Below are positions 14,885 to 23,132 of a DNA stretch of 37,599 nt, one piece after another. The stretch's first letter is position 1. Every line of letters starts with the position of its first letter. The position numbers and the translations under genes were made by a program. The stretch comes from UBA6770 sp965661115 (lineage in GTDB: Bacteria > Bacteroidota > Bacteroidia > Flavobacteriales_G > Salibacteraceae), in contig CBFICO010000013.1 in assembly GCA_965661115.1 (NCBI GenBank), positions 1-37,599 on the forward strand. Direction: 5' to 3'. The notes below the pieces were generated by a model that was given only the letters and a program-made list of their open reading frames with translations, was not told the origin of the DNA and ran no database searches.

Positions 14885-15760
14885 TTATGCCCTTTTTGCT
14901 TGTTGCTCTTCACGCTGGAGTACCCCAAACTCCGATACCAACTCTTTAAATAATTCTTGATTGTTTTTACAAACTTTGAGCATTTCTTCTGTGGTTTCAT
15001 TAGAGTGCTTTAATTGCACATCATGAGTATAAATGCTCCATTGTTGGTTGTTGTATTCTAAGGCTGTGCAGTTTTCTACCCAATCGCCAGAATTGAGGTA
15101 AAGAATTTCTCCTTCTTCATTTTTAATGGTTCGTTTTTCTGGTTGATGGATGTGTCCGCAACATACTGTTGCATATTTATTTTGAATACCTATTTCAGCC
15201 GCAATTTTCTCAAAGTTGTTTATGAACTTTACAGCAGTTTTTACGCTGTTTTTTACTTTTTTGCTAAACGAATATTTCTCTCGGCCAAATTTTTCCAAAC
15301 CCCAATTTACGACGCAGTTAATCAATATTAAAGTGTCATATCCTACGGCTCCCAAGCGGGCAAGCCATTTGGTGTGCTGCATAGTTACATCAAACACATC
15401 ACCATGAAAAATCCAGGTTTTGTTTCCGTTAAGGTTTAGGATAACCTTGTTTGAAATTTTGAAACTGCCCATTTCAAAACCCACAAACTTCCGAAGCATT
15501 TCATCGTGGTTTCCAGTAACGTAATCAACGGGAATTCCTTTTGCTACGTATTTTAAAATTTTGCGAATTACCTGCATGTGGCTTTTAGGCCAATATCGTT
15601 TCGAAAACTGCCAGATATCTATAATATCACCATTTAAAACAACATGTTTGGGTTCAATTGAATCTAAATAGTTTAATAGCTCTTGTGCTTTGCAACCGTA
15701 GGTGCCGAGGTGAATATCGGATAGAACTAGTAACTCTACGGCTCTTTTTTTATCTGCCAT
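14885..15760 (-). CDS. plcP: PlcP-like metallophosphoesterase (phospholipase C; LpxH-like superfamily)
   Basis: A 291-residue calcineurin-type phosphoesterase with all metal ligands visible: SDIHLG (Asp15, His17), GDIID (Asp45), GNHDE (Asn84, His85), HGD (His119) and GHIHQPE (His203, His205). Automatic annotation would call it UDP-2,3-diacylglucosamine diphosphatase. The pattern YWPKSHMQVIRKILKYVAKG before GNHDE, then HGDVFDVTMQHTKWLARLG, a long helical insert ending in KTAVKFINNFEK, and NSGDWVENCTALEY match what I know of PlcP. That enzyme cleaves phospholipid head groups to diacylglycerol during phosphate starvation in Sinorhizobium meliloti. The gene lies 84 bases downstream of a BtaA-like gene on the same strand. 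BtaA consumes diacylglycerol, which strongly favours the PlcP reading. LpxH-type activity remains an alternative. Confidence 0.75.
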   Translation of the reverse strand: MADKKRAVELLVLSDIHLGTYGCKAQELLNYLDSIEPKHVVLNGDIIDIWQFSKRYWPKSHMQVIRKILKYVAKGIPVDYVTGNHDEMLRKFVGFEMGSFKISNKVILNLNGNKTWIFHGDVFDVTMQHTKWLARLGAVGYDTLILINCVVNWGLEKFGREKYSFSKKVKNSVKTAVKFINNFEKIAAEIGIQNKYATVCCGHIHQPEKRTIKNEEGEILYLNSGDWVENCTALEYNNQQWSIYTHDVQLKHSNETTEEMLKVCKNNQELFKELVSEFGVLQREEQQAKRA

Positions 15761-15844
15761 GCTTTAGGGTTTTACGAATAAAGCAGTTTCGTTTTACCTG
15801 CTTATAAATTCAACCTTATTAAAGAATAAAATGAATGTAAAGCG

Positions 15845-17014
15845 CTAGTTTCTAGTAAGTACAATTGTGGAAACATACGTACCAACTCTATCCGCAGTTT
15901 TGTGTTCAGCAACTGATTCTGTTTCAACAGTGCATTGCTCTAGTACAAATTGTGGTATAAAGTCTGGGTTTATATGCGCCGATCTGAGCAGGTATTTTGC
16001 TCCTTTTGAGGAATTGTGTAATATCAGATTCCATTCTCGTTCAAGTTCCTCTTTGTTATAAGCAGCTAACCAATCTTGATGGTCAAGTAACACAAAATGA
16101 GTGTAGTTTCCTGGTTTTTTTTCAAGAAAATCAGAAACGCTTGTAGTGTGAGTTGAAATTCGTGAAACTCTTTTTTTAAGCACAGCGAAGTTCTTTTCTA
16201 CTAGGTATTCAGGACAGCAATTTCTGCTGTACTTTCCTTTAATGTACACATACCAGAAGTAGTTATCTGAAATTGGAAGTTGAGTGAAAATGTAATTTAA
16301 GCTGTCGGTAACGTACTCAAACACTCCGCCTTCGTAATGTTCAGTTATCATTTCTTTTTGGGCTTGAGGAACGCCAAGTAAATTCATGGTTATTTGACGA
16401 TTAATTAGCCACTGTGCTAGCTTATTAAACAACTTAGGTTCAAGCTCTTTGTAGATTTCTTGTTGTTCGTTGAGCGATTCGGCTGCCAGCAATTCGTTTA
16501 ATAACTGTTTTGCTTTTGGTTTTGAGTTTAGGTATTTAGAAAACAACCAAGCAAACTGGCCAGAAGTTCCGCGGTAATAGAAGCTTTTTTTACGCTGGGC
16601 TGTTCCTGTAAAGTACTCAATTTTATCATCCCAAAATGCTTGCTGATCTTCTGGTAAATGAGACCTTAATCTACTCTCGTATAAATCTTTGGCCTCAGCA
16701 TATTTTCCATTGCCAAAAAACTCAAACAACTCAAAAAAATGGGCTTCTTTAAACAGAGCAATCTTTAGGTTTAGTAAAGCATTTTGGCGTTTGTTTAGGT
16801 CTATACAGTCTATTGAACTTGGGTTGTCAAGTAAGTAATCTAAAGCGTTGCACCCCGCCGAAGTAATCATTACTATGGAGCTGTCTTCATTTAAGTTTAA
16901 TAGATTTCGATCAACTCTGGGATCTTCCCAACAGGTATTATAAATGAGGTGGTTTCCGTGGATGTTTTCGAATAATTTGTCTTTTACTTTCTTAAGTCCA
17001 GTGCTGAATTTCAT
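15845..17014 (-). CDS. btaA: BtaA-like S-adenosylmethionine:diacylglycerol 3-amino-3-carboxypropyltransferase (DUF3419)
   Basis: A 389-residue protein of the DUF3419/BtaA family. BtaA moves the 3-amino-3-carboxypropyl group of SAM onto diacylglycerol to form diacylglyceryl-homoserine, the first step of betaine-lipid (DGTS) synthesis. Hallmarks are IYNTCWEDPRVD near residue 28, the nucleotide-binding TSAGCNALDYLL (51-62) with IDLNKRQNALL (71-81), a central helical insert with YYRGTSGQFAWLF, and FVLLDHQDWLAAY in the C-terminal half. It precedes the PlcP-like gene on the same strand and diverges from a GNAT-like gene across 192 bases. No BtaB N-methyltransferase gene is present in the window, so the final lipid is unknown. 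Assignment to the family is firm; the exact acceptor is inferred. Confidence 0.8.
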   Translation of the reverse strand: MKFSTGLKKVKDKLFENIHGNHLIYNTCWEDPRVDRNLLNLNEDSSIVMITSAGCNALDYLLDNPSSIDCIDLNKRQNALLNLKIALFKEAHFFELFEFFGNGKYAEAKDLYESRLRSHLPEDQQAFWDDKIEYFTGTAQRKKSFYYRGTSGQFAWLFSKYLNSKPKAKQLLNELLAAESLNEQQEIYKELEPKLFNKLAQWLINRQITMNLLGVPQAQKEMITEHYEGGVFEYVTDSLNYIFTQLPISDNYFWYVYIKGKYSRNCCPEYLVEKNFAVLKKRVSRISTHTTSVSDFLEKKPGNYTHFVLLDHQDWLAAYNKEELEREWNLILHNSSKGAKYLLRSAHINPDFIPQFVLEQCTVETESVAEHKTADRVGTYVSTIVLTRN

Positions 17015-17206
17015 AGTTAAACATTTTGGTAAAAGAAAAACATCAAATTCAACTCCGTATTTACTGTAAATTATAGAAGTGTGAAGTAAACTTTTGGTTT
17101 AGTCAATTTCGATAGTATTTTCTTAATGGCAGGAAAATAATTCAATTGCATACGGTTAGTATTAACTTTCTTCTTGCTCAGTATTTTCACCACCAAATAG
17201 TTTATC

Positions 17207-18346
17207 ATGCAATCTGTTTATACATCACCCATTTTGTTGGCTAGTAATGTTGTCATTGACTCTGATTTTAAAAAGACATTTCTAACAGCGGGAAATATTT
17301 TTTTGTGTAGCGAATTAATTGAAAATTTAGAGGCGGAGATACTACTTGAAAATGCTTTTGACCAATCGATTTGTGTCTTGGTCCCCAATCAAGATAAACG
17401 AGAAAACAGCTACATTGCATCAATTACTAGCCAATATATTCTATATGCGTTCGACGAGCTGAAAGACAAAAAAAATACCGTGCAGAAATGGTTGATTCGC
17501 CAAGGTTCTGCTCTTCTAGATTTTGTGATGCGCAAGCTAAACTTCAATAATATATTGATAATCGATTTTCAGTTTTTAGCTACGCATTTTCCGACCTTTC
17601 CTAATCCCAATCAATACCACAACATAGTTTTAAAATTGAACAAAAAATTCAGAAATAAAGCAGCTATTATAAAGGGGTTCAACCAAATTCAACACGAAAC
17701 AGAGATACAAGTGTTTAAATCCTTGGGGTATGAGGTACTATTTAACCGAAAGATTTATTTACGTGAGCCAGACAGTTACTCTGGAAAGCAGAAAAGGCCG
17801 TTAGAACAAGACATAAAGCGCTGGGAAAAACAATCGACTTATTACTGGAGGAAAATTGACACCGATGACACACAGGAGTTAAAGCGTTGTATTGAATTGT
17901 ACCGAGAAGTATATATTGATAAACACAATGTGCTTAATCCACAATATACCATGGAGTTTTTGAGATCTGCTATTAATTCCAATTTTTTACAAGGTGAGGT
18001 AATGTGCGATAATTACCACAGAGTAGTTGGCGTTCAACTGTATTACATCAGAAATAAAACCATAACAACTCCATTTATCGGCTACAAAACTTCATTGCCA
18101 AAAACAGAACGTTTGTACCCGTTTTTAAACTGTAGGTTGTATAGTAAAGCCAAGGAAAATGGTTATACGTTTAACATGAGTAGCGGGTCGGGTAATTTTA
18201 AAACCCAACGAGGTGGTGTTGGTACCGCAGAATATATTGTGGTTTACACACAGCATTTAGGTGTGTTTCAACAAAAAGTGTGGAGGTTATTTGCACAAAT
18301 TGTAAATAAGTATGCCCAACCAATGATCATTCGGGAGAACTATTAA
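17207..18346 (+). CDS. GNAT-fold (BioF2/FemAB-like) acyltransferase-like protein, function unknown
   Basis: A 379-residue cytoplasmic protein with no signal peptide or clear membrane helix. The C-terminal half looks like a GNAT/acetyltransf_6 domain: CIELYREVYIDKHNVLNPQYTMEFL, a strand pair around GVQLYYIRNKTITTPFIGY, and the end motif SSGSGNFKTQRGG (about residues 324-337), which resembles the FKxxRGG signature of BioF2- and FemAB-like proteins. Some members N-acylate amino groups with aminoacyl or fatty acyl donors. The N-terminal half (about 1-200) is less clear but may be a second, degenerate GNAT fold. It diverges from the BtaA-like gene and converges on a desaturase 31 bases away, so a lipid role is reasonable but unproven. 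The ATG at 17207 is the first in frame. Confidence 0.7.
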   Translation: MQSVYTSPILLASNVVIDSDFKKTFLTAGNIFLCSELIENLEAEILLENAFDQSICVLVPNQDKRENSYIASITSQYILYAFDELKDKKNTVQKWLIRQGSALLDFVMRKLNFNNILIIDFQFLATHFPTFPNPNQYHNIVLKLNKKFRNKAAIIKGFNQIQHETEIQVFKSLGYEVLFNRKIYLREPDSYSGKQKRPLEQDIKRWEKQSTYYWRKIDTDDTQELKRCIELYREVYIDKHNVLNPQYTMEFLRSAINSNFLQGEVMCDNYHRVVGVQLYYIRNKTITTPFIGYKTSLPKTERLYPFLNCRLYSKAKENGYTFNMSSGSGNFKTQRGGVGTAEYIVVYTQHLGVFQQKVWRLFAQIVNKYAQPMIIRENY

Positions 18347-18377
18347 GGATACAATAATCTTCTTAATACAATCAATA

Positions 18378-19154
18378 CTATGCTACCTCTTTGTTTCTGT
18401 ACTTTAAAATAGGCTCAACTTTTTTCAATTTTATGATGCCTATTTTATGTAACCCGAGCATTACAATATACATAGGGTCAATTTCGTGCCAACGCTGACC
18501 TCCAAAATTTGCGCTACCGCCCAATTTATGGTGATTGTTATGGTAGCTTTCTCCCCACATTAATATGTCTAGCGGTAATAAGTTTTTAGAAGTGTCTTTT
18601 ACTTTAAAATTGGTGTAGCCCCAAACGTGAGCTCCCCAATTTATGATAGCTCCGTGAATAGGAGACATTAAAAACTGAACAGGTAACAACGCCCATAACC
18701 AAGGCATATCCGCTGGAACAAAGTACCAATAGAAAAGTACATAAAGTGCTCCCCAGCCAATTCTTGATGGCCAGCTTCTTCCAAAATTGTCAAAAGCCCA
18801 CCACTCTGGAACTCCTTTTATAAATCGCTCCTCAACTTCTACTTGTTTGTTTGATAACTCCGAGTAGATTTTTTTAGTGCGCCACATCATAGTAAATAAG
18901 TTTTTGTCGTATTGCGGAGAATGTGGATCTTTTTCGGTGTCTGGCCATGCGTGATGTTGTCTGTGCATAACTCCATATCCATAAGGGCTCAAGTAGTTTG
19001 AACCCATAAAAATCCACGATAAAACGAAAAATACCTTTTCCATAAAGGGACTAAGTTCGTACTGCGCATGCGCTGCGTATCTGTGATGAAACATAGATTG
19101 AAACAATAACGAACCATACCAGTGAACTATGAAAAATATAATGATGTACTCCAT
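18378..19154 (-). CDS. Acyl-CoA/acyl-lipid desaturase, delta-9 (stearoyl-CoA) type
   Basis: A 258-residue membrane di-iron desaturase. The three histidine boxes are complete: HRYAAH (His24-His29), HRQHH (64-68) and HNNHH (205-209), with the spacing of the delta-9 family. Hydrophobic segments before the first box, near 41-60 and near 132-165 would anchor it. It inserts a cis double bond into saturated acyl chains and so controls membrane fluidity. The protein is shorter than most because there is little sequence before the first box. The second desaturase in the window, at 1-565, is of a different (front-end) type. It converges with the GNAT-like gene. A 592-base region upstream, with a dispersed repeat, separates it from the ostA-like gene. 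Confidence 0.92.
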   Translation of the reverse strand: MEYIIIFFIVHWYGSLLFQSMFHHRYAAHAQYELSPFMEKVFFVLSWIFMGSNYLSPYGYGVMHRQHHAWPDTEKDPHSPQYDKNLFTMMWRTKKIYSELSNKQVEVEERFIKGVPEWWAFDNFGRSWPSRIGWGALYVLFYWYFVPADMPWLWALLPVQFLMSPIHGAIINWGAHVWGYTNFKVKDTSKNLLPLDILMWGESYHNNHHKLGGSANFGGQRWHEIDPMYIVMLGLHKIGIIKLKKVEPILKYRNKEVA

Positions 19155-19286
19155 AAAATGCTTTTTTTTTCAGATTGCAAAGATAGCTGTAAAACAACTT
19201 TCTTTTACGACCATTGTCAGAAAGGATTGTTTTTGATGAGGTTGGATTTTACGAAGTTATTTTTTGGTTCAACCTTTCAACTTAAG

Positions 19287-19411
19287 CGTCATTCCCGCGT
19301 AGGCGGGAATCTCAAGCAATATTGCATAGGAATGGAATATTTGACAGTACAAATGAGCATCAAAATACTATTGAGATTCTCGACTCGTCTTTCAGACTCT
19401 CGGGAATGACG
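19287..19411. repeat. Inverted repeat element (dispersed REP/MITE-like, copy B)
   Basis: The outer arms CGTCATTCCCG (19287-19297) and CGGGAATGACG (19401-19411) are perfect complements. The inner arms GAATCTCAA (19307-19315) and TTGAGATTC (19371-19379) are also perfect. The left end alone folds into a perfect hairpin ATTCCCGC-GTAG-GCGGGAAT (19291-19310). A translated frame through it gives RHSRVGGNL, a peptide often seen in spurious ORFs over such repeats. A single further arm, GGGAATGACG, lies near 19530. Confidence 0.85.
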
Positions 19412-19643
19412 GGATTTATTTTTAGTTACACTCGATAAAATTCACTGGTATTCTTCAAGAAAAATTGAGTTAGATTTTGGGAAAGTCCTATATGAAGCTC
19501 CTGTGCCAGCCAGCCGGATAGTTCTTCATGGGAATGACGTTCTGATTTAAACCCCCACCCAACCAACTGGCAAGCAATTTGTTTTATAGATAGAAATGAA
19601 CGAAAAAAGAAATAAAAAAACATTCCGAGTTTGGCTCAACTAA

Positions 19644-19724
19644 ACCACTGAACTTGTGGTTGAATCAAAAGCCAGAGCCTTACGTTGGATAAAAAAATAC
19701 CCTGATGCTAAATTGGTAGGATAA
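19644..19724 (+). pseudogene. Possible C-terminal remnant of a lost gene
   Basis: A frame without a start codon reads ELVVESKARALRWIKKYPD and ends in AKLVG before TAA at 19722-19724. The composition is protein-like and amphipathic. A stop precedes it at 19641-19643. It may be the tail of a degraded gene or chance. I recognise no family. Apart from this, repeat B and the hairpin at 19725-19776, the 592-base region 19155-19746 shows nothing I can support. Confidence 0.2.
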
Positions 19725-19776
19725 GAAAAGGAGGCATTGGATCAAGTTAATCTCCTTCTTTGATCGCCTCCTTTTC
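19725..19776 (-). terminator. Hairpin over the 3' end of the ostA-like gene, probable terminator
   Basis: GAAAAGGAGGC (19725-19735) pairs perfectly with GCCTCCTTTTC (19766-19776). After a 4-base bulge the stem continues with GATCAA (19740-19745) and TTGATC (19760-19765). The stop codon of the ostA-like gene lies in the loop, so the last codons are part of the stem. On the minus strand the 3' arm ends in a short T-rich stretch. It probably terminates or stabilises the purA-ostA transcript. Confidence 0.55.
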
Positions 19777-21372
19777 CTTCCAATTAAAGACATCTTCTCT
19801 CTTTGCCGGCCGCTCGCTTCCTCTCCACAAAAAACCTTTTAAGTATTGCATACTCGGCGTTACATCCTTTATTGGGTAAAGCGTTGCTGTTGGGTTTCGA
19901 TTCAGAATTATTTCTTCTACTTCACTGCTATCCAATACAATGGTCATGTATTCGGCATCAGCTTTATTCATGCCAATGTAGCCGGAGGTATCCTCCTTGG
20001 CCCAATAAATGGCCAGACCAGAATGGCGTACAAAAACCTTCTTCAACTCACTGCTGTCAAAAACGCCAATCATACTATCTCCTTTTATTTGATTGTACAT
20101 TGGGTAACGTACAGTGCTGTCTTCTAGTGAATTGATAAATCCATTATCGTTCATTACCATTCTGTCTAATTCTCCATTTGCTCTAAAAATCTGAATGTAA
20201 TCGGCAGTAATTTGATTTTCGTCTGACCATAAAATAGGATTATAGAACAATACAATACTCGAATCTTCATCTCTGAACACTAAAGAATCGCATTTGCCTT
20301 GCATATCAGATTTGTAAAATTGCGCTTTTCGGTAAGCTTGAATTCTTCTAAACTGACGAGTAGAATCGAACTCTGAATAAATGGTATCTGCATGCAGAAA
20401 CAGGCTATCGTCATCAAACATTTGAGTAAGCAGAGGCTCTCCTAAAACCAAGGTAGTACTGTCTTTTTGATTGTGCAGCACGTATTCTCCTTCTACCATA
20501 AAATCGTTTACGGTATCTAGCATTACCACATTTTGGAACATTTCTGCCAATTCTGTTTTTTGGTTGTATAAAATGCTGTCGCCCCAAATTTGTTGGTCTT
20601 CGGTAACGATAAAACTGTTTAATGTAAATTCCGATTGACCAGTTTTGTTGTTCGACCAGCCTTTTTCAGTGTAAATAAAATTGTCGTCGCTGGTAATGGT
20701 GCTGGATCCAAAAAAGCTATTTCTTTTGGTTTGCGTGTTGAAGTGCATGGTGTCTGAAGCAATTTGATAATCGGCAGAACGCACGCGAACAGAATCTTTA
20801 AAATGCACTTCGTTAGAAGCGTTGTAAAAATGGCCAATCTGACTAGTCAGGGTGTCTTCTTTTTTGTTCATGTATATGAGCCCACCACCCCAGTAATAGC
20901 CGTAATCGTTTCGGCGGTCGTAATCCAAAAAACGGGTGTAAAGCTCCATGTCAGGAGTAATTACTTTAACAGCACCGCGCACTTCGGTAATCTTCCGCTC
21001 TCCGTCGTATTTGAGCGAATCTCCATACAAATCCATTTGGTTTTCTTTGTCGGCAATGTGCACTCGGCTATAGGCTTTCATGGAGTTGGTCTCACTGTAC
21101 ACAAAAGCCGAGTCGCAGGTCATTATGGTTTTTTCGTGTTTGATTTTTACATCGCCTACTAAACGTTTTGCCTTTACACCGTTTTCTTCATTGAAAAACA
21201 AATCATTGGCATGCAAAATTTCAATTTTAGATTTTTTACGCTCCTTCTTTTTGTCTTTTTCCTGAGCTAGGGCAGTACCAAATGCAGATAATACGGCTAC
21301 AAAAGCAAAAAGCCTCCAAGAATAAATTCTGAAGGCTTTTTGAAGCAATTTTATGTTTGACTTATACGCCAA
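19747..21372 (-). CDS. OstA/LptA-like periplasmic protein (lipopolysaccharide transport)
   Basis: A 541-residue exported protein with an N-terminal signal sequence (WRLFAFVAVLSAFGTALAQ near residues 19-37) followed by a lysine-rich linker. The mature chain is built from repeated short beta segments of the OstA type: LVGDVKIKHEKTIMTCDSAFVY, MDLYGDSLKYDGERKITEVRGAV (given in parts), then many DSL/DSxxY turns such as WGDSILYNQKT. Such proteins form a beta-jellyroll bridge that carries LPS from inner to outer membrane. The protein is longer than E. coli LptA, as is usual in Bacteroidota. The start codon appears to be TTG at 21372, which overlaps the purA stop by 11 bases; no ATG occurs in frame before about residue 84. 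Translational coupling to purA is likely. Confidence 0.85.
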   Translation of the reverse strand: MAYKSNIKLLQKAFRIYSWRLFAFVAVLSAFGTALAQEKDKKKERKKSKIEILHANDLFFNEENGVKAKRLVGDVKIKHEKTIMTCDSAFVYSETNSMKAYSRVHIADKENQMDLYGDSLKYDGERKITEVRGAVKVITPDMELYTRFLDYDRRNDYGYYWGGGLIYMNKKEDTLTSQIGHFYNASNEVHFKDSVRVRSADYQIASDTMHFNTQTKRNSFFGSSTITSDDNFIYTEKGWSNNKTGQSEFTLNSFIVTEDQQIWGDSILYNQKTELAEMFQNVVMLDTVNDFMVEGEYVLHNQKDSTTLVLGEPLLTQMFDDDSLFLHADTIYSEFDSTRQFRRIQAYRKAQFYKSDMQGKCDSLVFRDEDSSIVLFYNPILWSDENQITADYIQIFRANGELDRMVMNDNGFINSLEDSTVRYPMYNQIKGDSMIGVFDSSELKKVFVRHSGLAIYWAKEDTSGYIGMNKADAEYMTIVLDSSEVEEIILNRNPTATLYPIKDVTPSMQYLKGFLWRGSERPAKREDVFNWKEKEAIKEGD

Positions 21373-22645
21373 CGTGTTCTCTAATCAATGTTTGAGAGCG
21401 GTCTGGACCAACCGACACAATGGCAATTGGTGTTTCTAATTCACGTTCTAAGTATTCTACATATTCGGTTAACGAAGCTGGTAGTTCATCAGCAGAGTGC
21501 AATCCAGTTAAATCCTCGTTCCAGCCCTTAATCGACTTGTAAACTGGCTCTAACTCACCTTCGTCAACTCCGTAAGGTAAATAGTCAATGGTTTCTCCGC
21601 GGTAGTTGTAATGAGTACAAACCATAACGTTATCGAATCCACTCAAAACGTCGGCTTTGGTCATGATAAGTTTGGTAACTCCGTTGAGCATAATGGCATA
21701 TTTAAGCGCAGGTAAATCTATCCAACCGCATCTTCTTGGACGACCAGTAGTAGCGCCAAATTCGTGACCATTTGCTCTTAGTTTTTCACCTACTTCGTCG
21801 TGCAATTCGGTAGGGAAGGGGCCAGACCCAACTCTAGTACAGTAAGCTTTAAAAATGCCATACACATCTTGGATTTTATTAGGTGCAATACCCAGTCCTG
21901 TGCAAGCTCCAGCACAGATAGTGTTTGAACTGGTTACGAATGGATACGAACCAAAATCAATATCCAGTAAAGAACCTTGAGCGCCTTCTGCTAATACTCT
22001 CTGCCCGTTTTTTACACAAGCATTTACGTAGTGTTCACTGTCAATTAAAACCAAGTTGCACATTTCGTCAACTGCCGAGAACCAATCGGATTCTAGGCTA
22101 GCTAATTCGTGCGTATCAAACTGGAAGTTCTCGAGTAGTTGTAAGTGTTTTTCTTTCAGGCGATTGTATTTCTCTTTAAAATTATCAGCTTCAATATCTC
22201 CAACTCGTAGTCCGTTACGACCCGTTTTGTCCATATATGTTGGTCCGATTCCCTTTAAAGTAGAACCAATTTTATCTTTTCCTTTTGCCTTTTCAGAAGC
22301 AGCATCCAATAGCTTGTGCGTAGGTAAAATAAGGTGTGCTTTTCTAGATACTTTTAGAATCCCTTTAATATCTACGTTGAAGGGTTTAAGCGCCTCTAAT
22401 TCCTTGCGCAGAATTACAGGGTCGATTACCACTCCGTTGCCAATTACGTTTTGGGTATCATCTCTAAAAATTCCAGAAGGTATGGTGTGTAAAACGTGTT
22501 TTATTCCTTCAAATTCCAGTGTATGTCCAGCATTTGGGCCACCCTGAAAACGAGCAATTACATCGTATTTTGGTGTGAGTACGTCAACAATTTTTCCTTT
22601 GCCTTCGTCTCCCCATTGCAATCCAAGCAATACATCTACTTTCAT
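21362..22645 (-). CDS. purA: Adenylosuccinate synthetase
   Basis: A 427-residue, full-length enzyme that converts IMP, aspartate and GTP to adenylosuccinate, the committed step to AMP. The N-terminal P-loop is WGDEGKGK (residues 11-18), followed by GPNAGHT, the IMP-site GIGPTYMDKTGRNGLR and the C-terminal GRPRRCGWIDLPALK. It lies 23 bases downstream of the fur-like gene and overlaps the ostA-like gene, all on the minus strand. In stringently controlled bacteria PurA is inhibited by (p)ppGpp, and a RelA/SpoT gene is just upstream of fur. The co-location may therefore be functional, although that is inference. Confidence 0.98.
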   Translation of the reverse strand: MKVDVLLGLQWGDEGKGKIVDVLTPKYDVIARFQGGPNAGHTLEFEGIKHVLHTIPSGIFRDDTQNVIGNGVVIDPVILRKELEALKPFNVDIKGILKVSRKAHLILPTHKLLDAASEKAKGKDKIGSTLKGIGPTYMDKTGRNGLRVGDIEADNFKEKYNRLKEKHLQLLENFQFDTHELASLESDWFSAVDEMCNLVLIDSEHYVNACVKNGQRVLAEGAQGSLLDIDFGSYPFVTSSNTICAGACTGLGIAPNKIQDVYGIFKAYCTRVGSGPFPTELHDEVGEKLRANGHEFGATTGRPRRCGWIDLPALKYAIMLNGVTKLIMTKADVLSGFDNVMVCTHYNYRGETIDYLPYGVDEGELEPVYKSIKGWNEDLTGLHSADELPASLTEYVEYLERELETPIAIVSVGPDRSQTLIREHVGV

Positions 22646-22668
22646 CTTATGCTACAGTGCGTTAGTAA

Positions 22669-23124
22669 TTATTTTTTAGTGTCTTTTTCGTCGGTACATC
22701 GCGCGTAAAAGTTTAGTGAGTGGTGCAAGATTTTAACGCCCAATTGCTCCTCTAAGGTCGATTTAATTTGTTGTATGCGCGGGTCGCAAAACTCAATTAC
22801 TTTACCGCTGTCCATGCAAATAATATGGTCGTGTTGTTTGTATCCATGCGCTTTTTCGTATTGCGACATGTTTTGGCCAAACTGGTGTTTACGGATAAGG
22901 TTACAGGCCTGAAGTAAATCGATGGTATTGTAAAGCGTTGCTCTACTTACGCGGTACTTTTTATTCTTCATAGAAATGTACAGCGATTCTACATCAAAGT
23001 GCTCGTTGGTTGAGTAGATTTCCTCCAGTATAGCACAGCGTTCCGGTGTTTTACGATGCCCGTTTTGCTTGAGAAAAGCCGCGAAAATATTATTTACTTC
23101 TTCTAAAATTTCTGCCTGAGTCAT
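22669..23124 (-). CDS. fur: Fur family transcriptional regulator
   Basis: A 151-residue metal-responsive repressor. I choose the ATG at 23124 (MTQAEILEEV) over one 30 bases upstream, because that would place the start in the predicted promoter. The winged helix includes HRKTPERCAILEEIY and SRATLYNTIDLL (about residues 20-80). The dimerisation domain has the metal-binding cluster YKQHDHIICMDSGKVIEF (about 100-115) and further ligands in ILHHSLNFYARC. Only single cysteines, not CxxC pairs, are seen, so the structural zinc site differs from that of PerR/Zur. The exact metal (iron, zinc or peroxide sensing) cannot be told. An 8-bp inverted repeat flanks the promoter and may allow autoregulation. 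It is followed 23 bases later by purA. Confidence 0.93.
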   Translation of the reverse strand: MTQAEILEEVNNIFAAFLKQNGHRKTPERCAILEEIYSTNEHFDVESLYISMKNKKYRVSRATLYNTIDLLQACNLIRKHQFGQNMSQYEKAHGYKQHDHIICMDSGKVIEFCDPRIQQIKSTLEEQLGVKILHHSLNFYARCTDEKDTKK

Positions 23125-23132
23125 CAGCCGTA

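Noticed and set aside
14755..15000. 81-residue minus-strand ORF overlapping the 3' end of the plcP-like gene
   Set aside because: It lies in another frame of a well-supported gene and extends only into non-coding sequence.
14885..15760. Naming the metallophosphoesterase LpxH
   Set aside because: The motif pattern outside the metal ligands and the adjacency to a BtaA-like gene fit PlcP better; LpxH is kept only as an alternative.
19122..19409. 95-residue plus-strand ORF between the desaturase and ostA-like genes
   Set aside because: It runs over dispersed repeat B and contains RHSRVGGNL, a known sign of spurious translation of such repeats; its start also overlaps the desaturase gene.
19426..19623. 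65-residue minus-strand ORF in the 19155-19746 region
   Set aside because: It is low complexity at the N-terminus, short and without a recognisable family; it may be part of a decayed region, but coding cannot be supported.
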